NCBI RefSeq assembly: GCF_002020805.1
Contig: NZ_MPRJ01000023.1
Coordinates: 1-48,604, forward strand
Source: Solemya velesiana gill symbiont
GTDB taxonomy: Bacteria > Pseudomonadota > Gammaproteobacteria > Chromatiales > Chromatiaceae
DNA length: 48,604 bases
Direction of reading: 5' to 3'
Shown here: in pieces, positions 1 through 8,734 of the stretch
Position numbering within the stretch: the first letter of the stretch is position 1
Layout of the letters: the number at the start of each line of letters is the position of its first letter
Translations under genes and position numbers: made by a program
Notes under the pieces: generated by a model
What the model saw: only the letters and a program-made list of their open reading frames with translations
The model's database searches: none
Told to the model about the DNA's origin: nothing

Positions 1-145
1 AACTGAACAATCGCCCTCGAAAATGCCTTGGCATTAAAACACCTAATCAGGTATTTTTCGGGATCAACCCACCTGTTGCTCTAGCGAGTTGAATCCGCGT
101 CTTATTATTACGCTTCAGTCTATGTGAAAGGACCAATGATCTGAT

Positions 146-173
146 AAGGCGGCTGCAGGGCAGCCGCCTTTGT
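146..173. terminator. Rho-independent terminator
   Basis: A perfect GC-rich inverted repeat (AAGGCGGCTGC / GCAGCCGCCTT) lies immediately beyond the stop of the minus-strand RND adaptor gene. T residues flank it on the plus side and the arms begin and end with A/T, so it may work in both directions. The remaining sequence from 1 to 145 shows no gene that I can support. Confidence 0.7.
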
Positions 174-175
174 AA

Positions 176-1336
176 TCAGCGGTTTGCGCCAGTGTTCGGG
201 GTTGACCAGCCGGAAGTGACACCGACTCCGGGGTTGCGGAGAATTCTTTCACCTTCGCTGAGCCCTGACAGCACGCTGGTATAGCCACCGTCCAAATTCT
301 CGCCAACGCGGATCAGGCGCAGCTCCTGCTTCCCTTCTGCACCCACTACGTAAACCCCGGGCAGACTACCGTTATAACGGATCGCACTTGTGGGGATAAC
401 CGGGTAGTTCCTTGCCGGGGCAGTGAAGTCCGGCACCAGCACCTTGGCATACATACCCGGCGCGGATACACCCTGGGGCAGATCGAATTTCACTTTGACA
501 GTATGACGCTGTGCATCTGCCATGGGGAAGATCTGGGCAACACGTACCGGTACCACCTGGTTACCGACATCCAGCTGGGCCTGCAGCATCATGCCTTCGC
601 TCAAACCGGGTCGCAGGCGTGCGGGTACATCCACCGCGATCTGCAGGTACTCCACATCGGCAAACACCAACAGGGGTTGACCCGGCTGCATGGTGTCACC
701 CTCTTCCACGAATTTCTTCATGATCACACCATCGAAAGGCGCCATGCTCTTGGCGTCACGCAATTTTGCGTCGATAGCTTGGATCTGGGACTGGGCCGCC
801 AACAGGGAGTTCTGGGCCTGCTGGATCTGTACGCCGGATGAGTAGAGATCTGCCCGGCGCTCTACACCCTGACTACGGGTGCCGGAAAAGCTCTCCATGG
901 GACGGGTGAACATCTGGTCGAACAGGTTCGGCATGCCCATGCCACCCATGGCCTGCTTGGACTGGGGAGACCAGAGTTCGCGGCTGTACTGCACGCCTGC
1001 AGCACGCAGTTGCGCCTCTGCATTGGCCAGTTGGGCAACAGCAGCATTGCGCTTTGCCAGCAGCTCCGATTCATCCAGGGAAACCAGAAGCGCGCCTTTC
1101 TCGAACGCATCCCCCTCGATACCTGCAAGGTACTTCACCCGACCGGGCAGCTGCGCGGAGAGGGTGACCTCCTTATAAGGTATGACCGTACCGCCCAGGG
1201 AAACCGTTGGGGCACCTCGTGCCTGCTGAACAGTGAAATATTGGGCACCGGCGGTCTGAGAGAGAGCCTGGCCGGGCAGAGCTGCGGCGACAGCCATGCC
1301 CGCCGCTAATACGAGCGCTTGGGCTTTTCTAACCAT
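176..1336 (-). CDS. RND efflux periplasmic adaptor subunit (HlyD/MFP family)
   Basis: Membrane-fusion protein that links an inner-membrane RND pump to an outer-membrane channel in the periplasm. Starting at MVRKAQAL gives a clear signal peptide (hydrophobic stretch, ALS cleavage region); a TTG start 12 codons upstream is also open but would bury that signal. Visible parts are a lipoyl-like half motif (PGRVKYLAGIEGDAFEKGALL), a glutamine/alanine-rich coiled hairpin with a Met/Gly-rich insert near residues 130-160, the second lipoyl half (SMAPFDGVIMKKFVEEGDTM) and a C-terminal beta-barrel region. Its permease would lie left of the window, past the terminator or elsewhere, so the substrate cannot be named. 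It is unrelated in position to the second RND system at 40.5-44.8 kb. Confidence 0.85.
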   Translation of the reverse strand: MVRKAQALVLAAGMAVAAALPGQALSQTAGAQYFTVQQARGAPTVSLGGTVIPYKEVTLSAQLPGRVKYLAGIEGDAFEKGALLVSLDESELLAKRNAAVAQLANAEAQLRAAGVQYSRELWSPQSKQAMGGMGMPNLFDQMFTRPMESFSGTRSQGVERRADLYSSGVQIQQAQNSLLAAQSQIQAIDAKLRDAKSMAPFDGVIMKKFVEEGDTMQPGQPLLVFADVEYLQIAVDVPARLRPGLSEGMMLQAQLDVGNQVVPVRVAQIFPMADAQRHTVKVKFDLPQGVSAPGMYAKVLVPDFTAPARNYPVIPTSAIRYNGSLPGVYVVGAEGKQELRLIRVGENLDGGYTSVLSGLSEGERILRNPGVGVTSGWSTPNTGANR

Positions 1337-1418
1337 CTTATTGTTTAACCTGCTGATTGATACTGCCGGCAAGGGCTAAGCCCTCACCGTACGAACTCAC
1401 AAGTGAAACGGGGGGGGG

Positions 1419-1814
1419 TTATGACCGCCCCATCACAGTAAAGCTCTTGATAAACGGACCAGCCATGCGTGGATCCTTGATCATGGCACCGTAGTCTCCA
1501 ACCTTGAACTTCATCTTGCCAGAAGTGAATGCCATACCCAGTCCCATCATTCCGGGGGGCTTGCTGATCCATTTCTGCCATTGGGCATCGCTGCAGCGGA
1601 TATCCCAGTTCAACTCTTCTCCGTTGAATGCACCGGCACTGGTTGCCTTGCCATTCTCAACGGCAATCACGCCACGCGGCTGATCTTCCCCGTCAAAACC
1701 GTAACCGATTACGCTGTTGAATCCGATCTGTGCCAGAGCATCGCTCAGTTCAGGCTCGGCATTCCACTGTTCCATAAAGCTTTTCATCCACTCATCGAAA
1801 AACAGGTCTGCCAT
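1419..1814 (-). CDS. SCP2 sterol-binding-like domain protein
   Basis: Small (131 aa) cytosolic protein whose whole length resembles an SCP2-type lipid-binding fold. A central segment (IAVENGKATSAGAFNGEELN) is followed by a W-rich strand and a C-terminal part with GKMKFKVGDYGAMIKDPRMAGPFIKSF spread over the last strands and helix. The start MADLFFDEW was chosen because a strong GGAGG lies five bases upstream; the longer open frame upstream has no family similarity. It sits downstream of nothing obvious and precedes the RND adaptor gene with a short gap, so the two may share a transcript. Its ligand is unknown; family members bind lipids or hydrophobic cofactors. Confidence 0.6.
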   Translation of the reverse strand: MADLFFDEWMKSFMEQWNAEPELSDALAQIGFNSVIGYGFDGEDQPRGVIAVENGKATSAGAFNGEELNWDIRCSDAQWQKWISKPPGMMGLGMAFTSGKMKFKVGDYGAMIKDPRMAGPFIKSFTVMGRS

Positions 1815-2182
1815 AACAACCTCCACGCTTGTATCTTGGTTTTTGTGTTTTATTTTCTGCCATTCACCTGAACAGCAGGGTCTTGTAGGACCATTTTCAT
1901 AAGACTCGCAGTATCCCTTAAGGGCACTTCTATTGCAACAAACTGTAGAGACCAAAATCAATTCACTATCCGCTTATAAATATTTGGGCATATTCGTATT
2001 TTTCTGCTTTTTCAAAGCAGTCATTCTGGAAATACCCCGTAAAACAAAGAAAAACTACGGGTTCCATACCTTCAGTATCCACTACCGATTGCAGCTTGGG
2101 CTATGCCGGAAACCGAGCCCGAGGTAGACTGTAGGTAGAATAAAAATTCAGCCAGCAATCGGCGTTATCAAGGGAGCAGCAG
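1815..2182. other. Divergent intergenic region
   Basis: Gap of 368 bases between the SCP2 gene (-) and the GTPase gene (+). It is more A+T-rich than the flanking genes, which suits divergent promoters. A short inverted repeat CCCGTA...TACGGG (about 2037-2061) encloses an A-rich loop. No coding sequence or RNA gene could be supported. Confidence 0.4.
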
Positions 2183-3763
2183 ATGGCAATGGCCGGCAGA
2201 GTGATCGAAGGCAGACTCAAGCACCTCGAAACCCACCTGGAACAGGAGAATCCCGTACTCCTGAGTACAGTCCAGAGCTTCAGGCAACTGGACAAGATTG
2301 CCTACAGCATGGGACTGCTGCACCAGGACACATCCTATGCGACGCAGATCCCCTGGTGGCCCCTTATCTCGATACTGGGGACCTTTTCATCGGGAAAATC
2401 GACCTTTATCAACCACTACCTGGAGTACGCCCTGCAGCGTACCGGCAACCAGGCAGTGGACGATAAGTTCACAGTGACCTGCTACAGTCACGAGAGCACC
2501 GCACACGCCCTGCCCGGTGTTGCCCTGGACTCCGACCCCCGTTTTCCCTTCTACCAGATGAGCAACGAGATCGAAAAGGTTGCCCAGGGTGAGGGGCAGC
2601 GCATCGACTCCTACCTGCAGCTCAAGACCTGCCCCAGCGAACAGCTTCGCGGCAAGATCATCATCGACTCTCCCGGATTCGACGCCGATGCACAGCGCAC
2701 CTCCACCCTGCGCATCACGGACCACATCATCGATCTCTCAGACCTGGTGCTGGTGTTTTTCGATGCCCGCCATCCTGAGCCGGGCGCCATGAACGACACC
2801 CTGGATCACCTAGTCAGCAACACCATCAAGCGCTCTGACGCCGGAAAGTTTCTCTATATCCTCAACCAGATCGACACCACGGCCAGGGAGGACAATCCTG
2901 AAGAGGTTGTGGCCGCCTGGCAGCGTGCACTGGGTGAAAGGGGCCTGACAGCCGGGCGTTTTTACACCATCTACAACCCGGATGCCGCAGTCCCCATCGA
3001 AGACGACAACCGCAGGGAGCGTTTCGAGGGCAAACGCGATGCGGATCTTGGAGAAATCCACTCCCGTATGAAAGAGGTGGAGATCGAGCGCGCCTATCGT
3101 ATCGTAGGCGCCCTGGAAAAAACCGCCCGGGATATTGAAGAGCGCGCAGTACCCGCCATTCAGCAAGCCATCGAGAGCTGGAAGAAACGGGTGCTGTGGG
3201 GTGACGGCGTGGTGTTCGGGCTGCTTTTCGCCCTGCTCATCGGACTGACCATCAAGGCGGACTACTGGGATGGGCTCTCTTTTGCACCACCCTGGCTCAA
3301 CAAGGTCGTCTCAAGCCCACCCTACCTCTATACAAGTGCAATCCTGATTGCCGTGATGCTGTTTGGGCTGCACTTCCTGGTGCGCACCCTGGCAGCACGC
3401 AGCATGAGCCGTTACATTCGGAGGCTGGCCCAAAAGGCAGGGATCCGTGGTGACCTGGCCGGCGCCTTCCGCCGCAACACTCGCCCCTGGCGCAGCATCT
3501 TCTCCAACTCCCCTGCGGGCTGGGAACGCGGCGCCAGGAAAAGGCTCAAGGGTGTACTTGAAGACACCAACAACTACGTCCAGACCCTCAACGATCGCTT
3601 CACCAATCCTTCCGGGGAAGACCTGATGACCGTTCAGCATCATTTGGCCGAAGAGCCGGAAGATACAAGCGATACACCAGAAAAGACAGAAGCGCCCACC
3701 CAGGCCGAAACGATCGAAGCCGAAACCAAAGAGACATCAGAACAGAAACCGGAAAACGTTTGA
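2183..3763 (+). CDS. Dynamin-like membrane GTPase
   Basis: Large GTPase (526 aa) of the dynamin/EHD-like superfamily, probably acting on the inner membrane. The P-loop GTFSSGKST lies at residues 66-74, the G3 motif DSPG at 162-165 and the G4-like NQID at 228-231. Two hydrophobic segments follow at about 342-360 and 378-400, forming a membrane hairpin. A basic stretch and an acidic, Thr/Glu-rich disordered tail end the protein. The GTPase domain precedes the membrane hairpin, as in bacterial dynamin-like proteins; the cellular role (membrane remodelling or lipid sensing) is inferred. A GGGAG stretch lies upstream of the chosen ATG. Its stop is four bases before the mak-like gene, so the two are probably co-transcribed. 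Confidence 0.75.
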   Translation: MAMAGRVIEGRLKHLETHLEQENPVLLSTVQSFRQLDKIAYSMGLLHQDTSYATQIPWWPLISILGTFSSGKSTFINHYLEYALQRTGNQAVDDKFTVTCYSHESTAHALPGVALDSDPRFPFYQMSNEIEKVAQGEGQRIDSYLQLKTCPSEQLRGKIIIDSPGFDADAQRTSTLRITDHIIDLSDLVLVFFDARHPEPGAMNDTLDHLVSNTIKRSDAGKFLYILNQIDTTAREDNPEEVVAAWQRALGERGLTAGRFYTIYNPDAAVPIEDDNRRERFEGKRDADLGEIHSRMKEVEIERAYRIVGALEKTARDIEERAVPAIQQAIESWKKRVLWGDGVVFGLLFALLIGLTIKADYWDGLSFAPPWLNKVVSSPPYLYTSAILIAVMLFGLHFLVRTLAARSMSRYIRRLAQKAGIRGDLAGAFRRNTRPWRSIFSNSPAGWERGARKRLKGVLEDTNNYVQTLNDRFTNPSGEDLMTVQHHLAEEPEDTSDTPEKTEAPTQAETIEAETKETSEQKPENV

Positions 3764-3767
3764 TGTC

Positions 3768-4669
3768 ATGCGCATAGGTATCGATCTGGGCGGTACCAAG
3801 ACCGAAGGCATCGCCATGGATGAGGATGGCGAGATCGTAACCCGTGTGCGGCGGGATACACCTTCCGGGGATTACCGTGCCACCCTGAACAGCATTGCGT
3901 CGCTGATTGGTGAGATAGAGAACACGGTTTCTGCCCGCTGCACTATCGGCATCGGCACCCCGGGCTCCATCTCTCCCACCAGCGGGCGTCTCAGAAATTC
4001 CAACTCTGTCTGTCTCAACGACCAACACCTGCACCAGGACCTTGAGGGTCTGCTCGGCCGACAGGTGCGCATCGTCAACGACGCAGACTGTTTCGCCCTG
4101 TCCGAGGCAACTGACGGTGCCGCGGCAGGTGCTCATTCGGTGTTTGGCGTGATTATCGGTACTGGCACAGGGGACGGGATCGTGATCAGCGGCCAGTTGG
4201 TCTCAAGACCCAATGGCGTGGCTGCGAATGGGGCCACAACCCACTCGCCTGGCCTATCCCGGCAGAGCTTCCAGGTCCTGACTGTTATTGCGGAAAGCAG
4301 GGCTGCGTCGAGACCTTTCTCTCGGGTCCCGGGCTCTCCAGGAGCCATGCCGCCCAGGCGAATGAACAACTGACGGCCAGGCAGATCTGTGAGCGAGCCG
4401 AAACGGGTGACGAGAATGCGGAGCAGACCCTGGAGCTATATGAAGATCGCCTCGCCCGTGGCCTGGCGAGCATTATCAACGTCCTGGACCCGCAGGTGAT
4501 TGTCCTTGGGGGCGGCCTGGCGAATATACAACGCCTCTATCGCAATATCCCTCAGCGTTGGGAAAAGTATGTCTTCTCAGATGCCGTTACGACCCACCTG
4601 GTACCGCCGCTCCACTGAGACTCCAGTGGCGTACGGGGTGCGGCTTGGCTCTGGCCCCATCCCACCTAA
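3768..4669 (+). pseudogene. mak: Fructokinase-like ROK family sugar kinase, broken
   Basis: The N-terminus MRIGIDLGGTKTE and the body match the ROK sugar kinase family, closest in my recollection to E. coli Mak (fructokinase). The ATP-binding DLGGTK motif and the IGTGTG segment are present. A base is missing near 4224: restoring it turns the frame into VAGEWGHNPLAW, followed by the Zn-binding CYCGKQGCVE motif and the VIVLGGG nucleotide motif. A second lesion is TGA at 4616-4618, where the family has glycine in HGDSSGVRGAAWLW; reading through it reaches the natural end WLWPHPT at 4669. Both lesions are simple (one missing base and a GGA-to-TGA change). Read as written, only the first ~150 residues are authentic, without the Zn and C-terminal nucleotide motifs, so it is very likely inactive. 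Confidence 0.85.
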
Positions 4670-4751
4670 CCTGAACCACCCTCTCAGGCACAGCCAGGGT
4701 TAGCTCATAAAGGCAACGGCACATTGACATTTGTTTACTGACCACACTATC

Positions 4752-4774
4752 CTTTGTGTAATCCAGACACTTAG
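4752..4774. promoter_or_regulatory. Candidate operator upstream of the NrtR-like gene
   Basis: Imperfect palindrome with GTGT-N7-ACAC core nine bases before the start of the Nudix regulator gene. NrtR-type regulators commonly bind palindromes upstream of NAD-biosynthesis operons, and nadA follows here. The site is a guess from symmetry and position only. Confidence 0.3.
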
Positions 4775-4782
4775 TATCGTGC

Positions 4783-5457
4783 ATGAGCCAGAAATACTGC
4801 TACCAGTACCCCCACCCCGCGGTCACCACCGACGTTGTGGTTTTCACCCTTCGTGATGAACGCCTGCAATTGCTGCTGGTGAAACGAGGCGGCGAGCCCT
4901 TCAAGGGCAGCTGGGCGCTGCCCGGTGGCTTTCTGGATATCGACGAGGACCTGGAGAGCTGTGCCAAGCGGGAGTTGCAGGAGGAGACAGGAGTGAGTGG
5001 CGTCTACCTCGAACAGCTGTTCACCTTTGGAAAACCCGACCGTGACCCCCGCGAACGGGTAATCAGCGTCGCCTATTACGCCCTGATCCCATCGGACAGG
5101 CTTGAGCTAAAGGCGTCCAGCGACGCCGCCGATGCTGACTGGTTCCCCCTGGACGAACTCCCTGAGCTGGCATTCGACCACAACCAGGTGATCCGCATCG
5201 CCCACGAGCGCCTGGTCTCCAAATTGAGCTACTCCACTATCGCCTTTCAGTTCATGCCGGAAGCGTTCACCCTGAGCGAACTTCAAAGCGTCTACGAGAT
5301 ATTGCGTAACGAACCCCTGGACAAGCGCAACTTCAGAAAATGGATATCCACCCTCGACCAAGTCGAAGAAACCGGCGAGCAGCGCCGCACCGGACAACAC
5401 CGGCCTGCTAAAGTCTATCGTATGAAACACCCGAACCGGGTTGAGATCATCCGCTGA
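4783..5457 (+). CDS. nrtR: NrtR-type Nudix/winged-helix NAD biosynthesis regulator
   Basis: An N-terminal Nudix domain is followed by a C-terminal winged-helix region of about 75 residues, the architecture of NrtR, which represses NAD-synthesis genes and responds to ADP-ribose. The Nudix box is complete (G-x5-E-x7-REL-x-EE-x-G-V, residues 49-71), so hydrolase activity, for example on ADP-ribose, may be retained, unlike many regulatory members. The C-terminal half (SYSTIAFQFMPEAFTLSELQ, then FRKWI) is typical of the NrtR winged helix. The start ATG has no strong ribosome-binding site. nadA begins 21 bases downstream, supporting a role in controlling NAD synthesis. Confidence 0.8.
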   Translation: MSQKYCYQYPHPAVTTDVVVFTLRDERLQLLLVKRGGEPFKGSWALPGGFLDIDEDLESCAKRELQEETGVSGVYLEQLFTFGKPDRDPRERVISVAYYALIPSDRLELKASSDAADADWFPLDELPELAFDHNQVIRIAHERLVSKLSYSTIAFQFMPEAFTLSELQSVYEILRNEPLDKRNFRKWISTLDQVEETGEQRRTGQHRPAKVYRMKHPNRVEIIR

Positions 5458-5478
5458 GCGGATAGCAAGAGAAACCAG

Positions 5479-6555
5479 ATGACAGATACCGTATCACCCG
5501 AAGAGATAGCCCAGCGCCCCATAGAGGTTCCGCCACATCCCCAGTGGCCGACCCTGACACCGGAAGAGAAAGAGAAACTCAAAGACCGGATCAAGGTGCT
5601 GCTAAAGGAACGCAACGCGGTCCTGGTGGCCCACTACTACACCGATGGCGACCTGCAGGACCTTGCTGACGAGACGGGCGGTTGCGCGGCCGACTCCCTT
5701 GAGATGGCCCGCTTCGGCAGCGAACAGAAGGCCAGCACCCTGGTGGTGTGCGGTGTCCGTTTCATGGGAGAAACCGCAAAGATCCTCAACCCCGAAAAAA
5801 AGGTCTTGATGCCCGATCTGAACGCCACCTGTTCCCTGGACGAGGGCTGCCCGGCTGACCCATTCAGCGCATTCTGCGACCAGCACCCGGACCACACCGT
5901 GGTGGTCTATGCCAATACCAGTGCGGCAGTAAAGGCGCGCTCGGACTGGATGGTCACCTCTGGCATTGCACTGCCTGTTGTGAAGCACCTGACAGAACAG
6001 GGCAAGAAGATTCTCTGGGCTCCTGACAAGCACCTGGGACGCTATGTCCAGAAGCTTACCGGCGCAGACATGATCTTCTGGCAAGGCTCCTGCGTGGTGC
6101 ACGAGGAGTTCAAATCCGTGGCCCTGGAGGGTACCCGGCGACTGCACCCCGACGCTGCCGTCCTGGTGCATCCCGAATCCCCCGAAGAGGTGATCGAGCA
6201 AGCCGATGTGGTGGGTTCCACCACTGCCCTGATCAATGCGGTTGCCAGCATGGACAACGAGGAGTTCATCGTGGCCACCGATGGGGGCATCTTTCACAAG
6301 ATGAAGGAGATGGCGCCCAACAAGCACCTGATCGAGGCCCCTACCGCCGGTGAAGGTGCTACCTGCCAGAGTTGCGCCCACTGCCCCTGGATGGGCATGA
6401 ACTCCCTGTTCAACCTGCTGGAAGTACTGGAGAGCGGCGCCAACGAGATTCACATCGATCCGGAGACCAGGGAGAAGGCGGTAATACCGATCAAGCGCAT
6501 GCTCGACTTCGCCAAGGAACAGGGCATCGGCATGAAAAACAAGGGCAACGCATAA
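5479..6555 (+). CDS. nadA: Quinolinate synthase NadA
   Basis: Catalyses condensation of iminoaspartate with dihydroxyacetone phosphate to quinolinate in de novo NAD synthesis, using a [4Fe-4S] cluster. The 358-residue length is usual for the family. Recognisable segments are [14 protein letters not shown] near the N-terminus, [12 protein letters not shown], the cysteine-containing [26 protein letters not shown], and [10 protein letters not shown] near the C-terminus; these contain the cysteines expected for the cluster. It directly follows the NrtR-like gene and is probably co-transcribed with it. No nadB or nadC is seen nearby. Confidence 0.95.
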   Translation: MTDTVSPEEIAQRPIEVPPHPQWPTLTPEEKEKLKDRIKVLLKERNAVLVAHYYTDGDLQDLADETGGCAADSLEMARFGSEQKASTLVVCGVRFMGETAKILNPEKKVLMPDLNATCSLDEGCPADPFSAFCDQHPDHTVVVYANTSAAVKARSDWMVTSGIALPVVKHLTEQGKKILWAPDKHLGRYVQKLTGADMIFWQGSCVVHEEFKSVALEGTRRLHPDAAVLVHPESPEEVIEQADVVGSTTALINAVASMDNEEFIVATDGGIFHKMKEMAPNKHLIEAPTAGEGATCQSCAHCPWMGMNSLFNLLEVLESGANEIHIDPETREKAVIPIKRMLDFAKEQGIGMKNKGNA

Positions 6556-6599
6556 ACGATCAGGGGCAATGCCCGAAAAGGGTCCAGGGGAACAAGTAG

Positions 6600-6836
6600 A
6601 TGATAAAAATGAACAACTCTTTCATTAACTTTCCTGCCGCCCTGTTCTTATCCTTGCCCCTGCTCACCCAGGCAGGCGACCTGGAGCAGCTTCTGGAAAA
6701 AGGCAACTGCCCGGGATGCGATCTCAAAGGGGTCAACCTGAAGCATGCCGACCTGCGTGAAGCCAACCTAGCAGGTGCAGACCTGAGACATGCGCTGCTG
6801 TACAAGGCGACCCTGCAGAACGCACTTTTTAATTGA
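6600..6836 (+). CDS. Short secreted pentapeptide-repeat protein
   Basis: A 78-residue product with a signal peptide (MIKMNNSFINFPAALFLSLPLLTQAG), a CPGC motif, then a few pentapeptide repeats of A(D/N)Lxx type (LKHADLREANLAGADLRHALL). Only about six repeats fit before the stop, which is short for the fold, so it may be a truncated member. The CPGC-DLKGVNLKHADL arrangement is common in small exported pentapeptide proteins of proteobacteria. Function unknown. It starts 44 bases after nadA and may be read from the same transcript. Confidence 0.6.
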   Translation: MIKMNNSFINFPAALFLSLPLLTQAGDLEQLLEKGNCPGCDLKGVNLKHADLREANLAGADLRHALLYKATLQNALFN

Positions 6837-6961
6837 TGCCGCGTTACATAGCTGCACTAACTAGATTAAGTATGGAGAATGCCGGTAGCGAAACATAACC
6901 TTCGACCACAAGAAATGGCTACCAAACGGCTCTCAACCGATGTTTAGCGTTAGGGGCAGAT

Positions 6962-7714
6962 ATGGACAGCGCAAGACTCAACGCCATCAGCAGTTTTTTC
7001 TCACCTCTCGTAAAGGGCAGGAACCCATCCAAGGATCCGCTCCTGGCAGGGATCTCGAAGAAGATCGACCATCTGCGATTTGAGCGAAACGCCATTATTT
7101 TCAACAAGGGTGACACCCTGGACGGTATCTTTCTGATAGCGGCAGGCCAGGTGAAGCTGGCCATTCCGTCCTGCAGTGGCCACGACAGGGTACTCGACAT
7201 TATCGGCCCGGGAAGCAGCTTCGGAGAGGCGAACGTATTCATCAACAAACCGTCTCCGATCTGTGCCCAGTCCATCACATCCAGTGAAGTGCTGTTTGCT
7301 CCCAAGCAGGAGGTGTTGGAGATCGCCCAGGCCTACCCGGATTTTACCCTGCATCTACTGGGCAGAATGAGTGGATGCGTCATGGGCCTGATCGACAACC
7401 TGGAAGTGTGCTGCACCCGCCCGGTGAGACAGCGTGTCGCCTGCTACCTGATAGAGAACGCAGAACAGAGCCGGCATGATCCACAGGCCCTCGAGGTCAA
7501 CCTGCCCACCAGCAAGCAGATCATTGCATCGATGCTCCACCTCACTCCGTAGACCTTCTCCCGGGAACTCCATGCCCTGGGAAACAGCGGACTGGTCAGC
7601 ATCGAGCGCCGAACCATCTACCTGCACAAACCAGATACACTGATGGACTACTGCAAGGGCAGCCTGAATTCAACACAGGTAGTGGAGTTCGCCCTCAAGC
7701 GGGCCAACAATTAG
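6962..7714 (+). pseudogene. Crp/Fnr family regulator, interrupted by TAG
   Basis: An N-terminal cyclic-nucleotide-binding-like domain (KGDTLDGIFLIAAGQVKLAI, then GSSFGEANVF) is followed by the dimerisation helix and a C-terminal helix-turn-helix. The reading frame is stopped by TAG at 7550-7552, exactly inside the helix-turn-helix (LHLTP-stop-TFSRELHALGNSGL), where family members usually have glutamate (LTPETFSR); a single GAG-to-TAG change explains it. Reading through gives 250 residues ending at 7714. The shortened product would lack the recognition helix, so DNA binding should be lost. The original targets cannot be inferred. Confidence 0.85.
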
Positions 7715-7742
7715 CACGGCATCAATGCTGCCGCGCCAATAA

Positions 7743-8588
7743 TCATCTCTCCCGCAGCGCCCACTGCTCTTCGATGTGCTGCTCCAGGAGCCCCTCCATG
7801 CGCGCCATACGCTGCTCTATGGCCTCGGTATGCTCGCGGATCCAGTGGACCTCACCGGCCTCCCCTTCACCATTTATCCTATCGAACTCCTCGTGCTCCT
7901 TCTGCATCACCTCCAGCACGATGCCGATCATCATGTTGAGGAAAACAAAGGCCACCATGAAGATGAAACTGAGATAGAAGATCCAGCTCAGAGGGTAGAC
8001 CGACATGGTCTCGTACATGACATCGGTCCAGTCCTCGAAGGTCGCCACCCGAAACAGGGTCAGCATGGCGATAGAGATGTTGTCCCACAACTCGGGATTG
8101 ATCTCGTTGAAGAACATGCTGCCCATGGCGGCATAGATATAGAAAATAATGAACATCAAAAGGGAGACATAGCCCATCCGCGGGATCGCCTTGACGAAGG
8201 CGTTGAGCATCACCCGCAGCTCAGGGATCACTGAAACCAGTCGCAATACCCGGAAGATGCGCAGCAGACGACCCAGGAGAGCCATTTCGCTCTCATCCAC
8301 GGGAACCAGGCTGGCCACCACGATAATGAAATCGAACAGGTTCCAGCCCTTGGAGAAGAATGATTTCAGGTCCTTCTCAGCCACCATCCGGATGATGATC
8401 TCCGTCAGAAAGAAGAGCGTGACCGCGAAATCGAGCACCTGGAACAGCTCCAGGATCCCGGGCGAAATCGGGTAGGTCTTGGCGCCGATAATGAGGGCCG
8501 AGGAAATGATGACAGCGATAACGAAATACTCGAAGAACTTGTTGTTCCTGATATCGACGAAACGCTCTTGGATCACTGATACGGACAT
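7743..8588 (-). CDS. Voltage-gated ion channel, bacterial Nav (NaChBac-like)
   Basis: A 281-residue six-helix channel. Helices S1-S4 occupy about residues 15-125; S4 has arginines every third position (GRLLRIFRVLRL). The pore region reads LFRVATFEDWTDVMYE, where TFEDW corresponds to the TLESW-type selectivity filter of bacterial sodium channels. S6 is rich in F, V and L and leads to a charged neck (EVMQKEHEEFDR) and a C-terminal coiled coil (TEAIEQRMARMEGLLEQHIEE), the tetramerisation element of BacNav proteins. The filter glutamate suggests cation selectivity for Na+; a Ca2+ preference cannot be excluded because of the adjacent Asp. It converges with the broken Crp/Fnr gene. Confidence 0.85.
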   Translation of the reverse strand: MSVSVIQERFVDIRNNKFFEYFVIAVIISSALIIGAKTYPISPGILELFQVLDFAVTLFFLTEIIIRMVAEKDLKSFFSKGWNLFDFIIVVASLVPVDESEMALLGRLLRIFRVLRLVSVIPELRVMLNAFVKAIPRMGYVSLLMFIIFYIYAAMGSMFFNEINPELWDNISIAMLTLFRVATFEDWTDVMYETMSVYPLSWIFYLSFIFMVAFVFLNMMIGIVLEVMQKEHEEFDRINGEGEAGEVHWIREHTEAIEQRMARMEGLLEQHIEEQWALRER

Positions 8589-8734
8589 GGCAATACAACT
8601 CGAAAGGATGTTCCGGTCATGGAATTTGGATAAAAAAGGAATTACCTGCCATCCCAGCAGGGATGCAGGGACTTAAATGGGGTAAATTTTCCCGGATTCA
8701 AGAAATTCTGGCAACCGAGGATTGTATACAGGCA

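Noticed and set aside
2037-2061. Inverted repeat CCCGTA...TACGGG as a terminator
   Set aside because: Short stem with a long A-rich loop, no T-run, and no gene ends nearby.
3768-4373. The first part of the ROK gene as a complete short protein
   Set aside because: After GVA the translated sequence has no similarity to the family while the next frame carries the Zn motif and C-terminal nucleotide motif, so this is a frameshift.
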